From positions 1 to 64,000 of the forward strand of contig JAOMDA010000002.1 in NCBI GenBank assembly GCA_028345295.1: DNA of 64,000 bases, read 5' to 3'. The notes beneath the pieces were generated by a model, which worked only from the letters and a program-made list of their open reading frames with translations, ran no database searches and had not been told where the DNA came from. The stretch's first letter is position 1. Each line of letters begins with the position of its first letter. The translations under genes and the position numbers were made by a program. The stretch is from Candidatus Nitrosopelagicus sp. (lineage in GTDB: Archaea > Thermoproteota > Nitrososphaeria > Nitrososphaerales > Nitrosopumilaceae). This document shows positions 62,289 to 64,000 of this stretch, in pieces.

Positions 62289-63956
62289 ATGGCTCTAATT
62301 CAGATATCCAATCAGTCTACTAAGGTAAAGGGAAAGAAATCTACTATTAGATTTACACAAAGTATTTGCCCAGACTGTAACATGATTCTGGACGCTGAAG
62401 TTTTTGAAAGAAATAACCAAGTCTTCATGTCTAAGATTTGCCCAACACATGGTGAAACTGAAGAATTGTATTTTGGCTCATATGATATGTACAAGAAATT
62501 TAGTACATACTGGGTTGATGGAAAAGGTGCACATTCACCAAATGTAATAATGGAAGACAAATGTTCTTGTCCAAACAACTGTGGTCTTTGTTCTAATCAT
62601 TTATCTCATAGTGGTCTTGCAAATATGATAGTCACAAACAGATGTGATCTTACATGTTGGTATTGTTTCTTTTATGTTAAGAAAGGTCTTGAAGGTGCAT
62701 ACATGTATGAACCAGAACTTGATCAGGTAAGAGCAATGATGAAGACTCTAAGATCAGAAAGACCAATCCCAGGAAACTCTATGCAGATTACTGGTGGTGA
62801 ACCAATGCTTAGAGAAGACATTAGTGATGTTATTAAAATTATGAAAGAAGAAGGTGTTGAACATATTCAAATGAATACAAATGGAATTAGACACGCAATG
62901 GATCCAGAAGCTGCGCGTGATGTTAGAATGGCTGGATGTAACAATTTGTATCTTAGTTTTGATGGTGTAACTGCAAGAACTAATCCAAAGAATCATTGGG
63001 AAATTCCTTACGCACTTGATAGTTGTAGAAAAACTGGAACAACTGTTGTTTTTGTTCCAACAGTAATCAAATCAATTAATGATCATGAATTAGGTGGAAT
63101 AATTAGATATGCACAAAAGAACTTAGATGTAGTTCATGCAGTAAACTTTCAACCAGTATCACTTACTGGAAGAATGGGAAAAACTGAACGTGATAAATAT
63201 AGAATTACAATTCCAGATTGTATTCAAAGAATTGAAGAGCAGACAGAAGGTCAAGTTACAGTTGATGATTGGTATCCAGTACCAAGTTGCATGCCACTAA
63301 CAAATGTTATTGAAGCATTTTCAAGTAAACCAAAATATGAATTATCAATCCACTTTGCATGTGGTGCAGGAAGTTATGTCTTCCAGGATGAAAACACAAA
63401 GAAACTTGTCCCAATGACTAGATTCTGTGATATTCAAGGAATGTTAGAATTGTTTGAAGATAAATCAGAACAAATTCGTTCTGGTGCAAACAAGTACTTT
63501 ACAATGTTAGAAGTTGTAAGAAAACTCAAAGGATTTATTGATAGATCAAAGCAACCAGCAGGATTGGATCTAGCCAAAATGTTTGGAAATATACTCATGA
63601 AACGTTCTTTTGATGCTGTAGGTTCATGGCATGTCAAGGGTTTATTCTTAGGTATGATGCACTTTCAAGACAAATACAATGAAGATTTAGAAAGATTGCA
63701 AAGATGTGATATTCATTATGTTACTCCTGATCTTAGGATAATTCCTTTCTGTGCATTTAATGTAATTCCAGAATGGTATAGAGACAGAATTCAAAAGAAA
63801 TATTCCATTACAGTAGAAGAATGGGAAGAAAGAGAAGGTGTTACACTCGAAGATGGTCTTTACAGAGGCCTCATGAGAAGAGGCGCTGGTGACGAATTAG
63901 CAGCTGGATGTGCAAAAAGTGAAATGTTCCATCAAGCAGAACAAGCAACAATGTAA
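62289..63956 (+). CDS. radical SAM protein, tetraether synthase (Tes)-like
   Basis: A 555-residue radical SAM protein from the ATG at 62289; the ORF track begins 3 codons earlier at TTG. An N-terminal rubredoxin-like knuckle (CPDCNMILDAEV near 22, ICPTHGE near 41) is followed by CSCPNNCGLCSNH near 77 and the SAM cluster motif VTNRCDLTCWYCFFYV near 103 (C-x3-C-x2-C). NSMQITGGEPMLREDI near 155 is the GGE motif. Extra cysteines (FACGAGSY, TRFCDIQG, LRIIPFCAFN) suggest added Fe-S clusters. This layout matches the Tes family that joins two archaeol chains into GDGT lipids; that function is inferred. Confidence 0.72.
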   Translation: MALIQISNQSTKVKGKKSTIRFTQSICPDCNMILDAEVFERNNQVFMSKICPTHGETEELYFGSYDMYKKFSTYWVDGKGAHSPNVIMEDKCSCPNNCGLCSNHLSHSGLANMIVTNRCDLTCWYCFFYVKKGLEGAYMYEPELDQVRAMMKTLRSERPIPGNSMQITGGEPMLREDISDVIKIMKEEGVEHIQMNTNGIRHAMDPEAARDVRMAGCNNLYLSFDGVTARTNPKNHWEIPYALDSCRKTGTTVVFVPTVIKSINDHELGGIIRYAQKNLDVVHAVNFQPVSLTGRMGKTERDKYRITIPDCIQRIEEQTEGQVTVDDWYPVPSCMPLTNVIEAFSSKPKYELSIHFACGAGSYVFQDENTKKLVPMTRFCDIQGMLELFEDKSEQIRSGANKYFTMLEVVRKLKGFIDRSKQPAGLDLAKMFGNILMKRSFDAVGSWHVKGLFLGMMHFQDKYNEDLERLQRCDIHYVTPDLRIIPFCAFNVIPEWYRDRIQKKYSITVEEWEEREGVTLEDGLYRGLMRRGAGDELAAGCAKSEMFHQAEQATM

Positions 63957-64000
63957 TTAGATTTTTAAAAAGATTCAAGTTAGTGATTTTCAGTTAATAT

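Noticed and set aside
1-64000. CRISPR arrays, insertion sequences, integrases or prophage
   Set aside because: No regularly spaced repeats, transposase motifs, terminal inverted repeats or phage genes were seen; the only tandem repeat is inside S6e.

Overview
The window is a densely packed, AT-rich archaeal chromosome segment. The information-processing genes are archaeal: PriL/PriS primase, an RPA-like OB-fold protein, Sm-like protein, S6e, L2, aIF2 alpha and gamma, Nop10, pelota, GatD/GatE, a Cdc48/VAT AAA ATPase and a long SRP RNA. Alongside them are bacterial-type genes (MetK, GrpE-DnaK-DnaJ), an anaerobic-type cobalamin gene set and a radical SAM protein resembling tetraether synthase. 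This combination points to an ammonia-oxidising Nitrososphaeria (Thaumarchaeota), most likely Nitrosopumilus-like. The lineage is an inference; no amo or 16S gene is present to prove it.

Positions 1-16150 are a surface-glycan block. It holds a DegT aminotransferase cut by the window edge, an ATP-grasp/HAD pair, and a minus-strand run of GT-B glycosyltransferase, NeuB-type nonulosonate synthase, hexapeptide acetyltransferase, PIG-L deacetylase and B12-binding radical SAM protein. A sugar-nucleotide run follows: RmlD-like reductase, UDP-sugar dehydrogenase, sugar-1-phosphate nucleotidyltransferase, two GT2 enzymes, PGI/PMI and GlmS. It probably makes precursors for S-layer or lipid glycans, including a sialic-acid-like sugar.

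Positions 16200-28100 carry a polytopic membrane protein, a secreted protein, the primase operon, a UPF0182 membrane protein, a class I amidotransferase, tRNA-Gly(CCC), several microproteins absent from the ORF track, S6e-aIF2gamma-PIN, a PEBP protein, and Nop10-aIF2alpha. Positions 28100-33700 hold six cobalamin genes (adenosyltransferase, cbiA, cbiC, cbiX, cbiG, cbiD).

Positions 33650-43100 hold a membrane-anchored J protein, an SDR protein, MetK, an Sm-like protein, a RecA-like ATPase, an Lhr-type helicase, RPA, an ABC-2 exporter and tRNA-Gln(UUG), which has an unusual C33. Positions 43300-48100 hold a Rossmann protein followed by grpE-dnaK-dnaJ. Then come tRNA-Leu(CAG), a basic GRGT-repeat protein, gatE-gatD, cdc48, rpl2, acylphosphatase, the SRP RNA, a tRNA-thiolation enzyme, a site-2 protease, cutA, pelota, a well-formed C/D box sRNA, yjbQ, DtxR- and TrmB-type regulators and the Tes-like radical SAM gene.

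No CRISPR array, insertion sequence, prophage or integrase was seen, and no gene-free stretch exceeds about 300 bases once RNA genes and microproteins are counted. I found no clearly new multi-gene system. The best leads are the C/D box sRNA, the C33 tRNA-Gln, a CbiX whose metal ligands survive only in the C-terminal half, the nonulosonate cluster with its B12-radical SAM/deacetylase pair, and a set of cysteine-rich microproteins.
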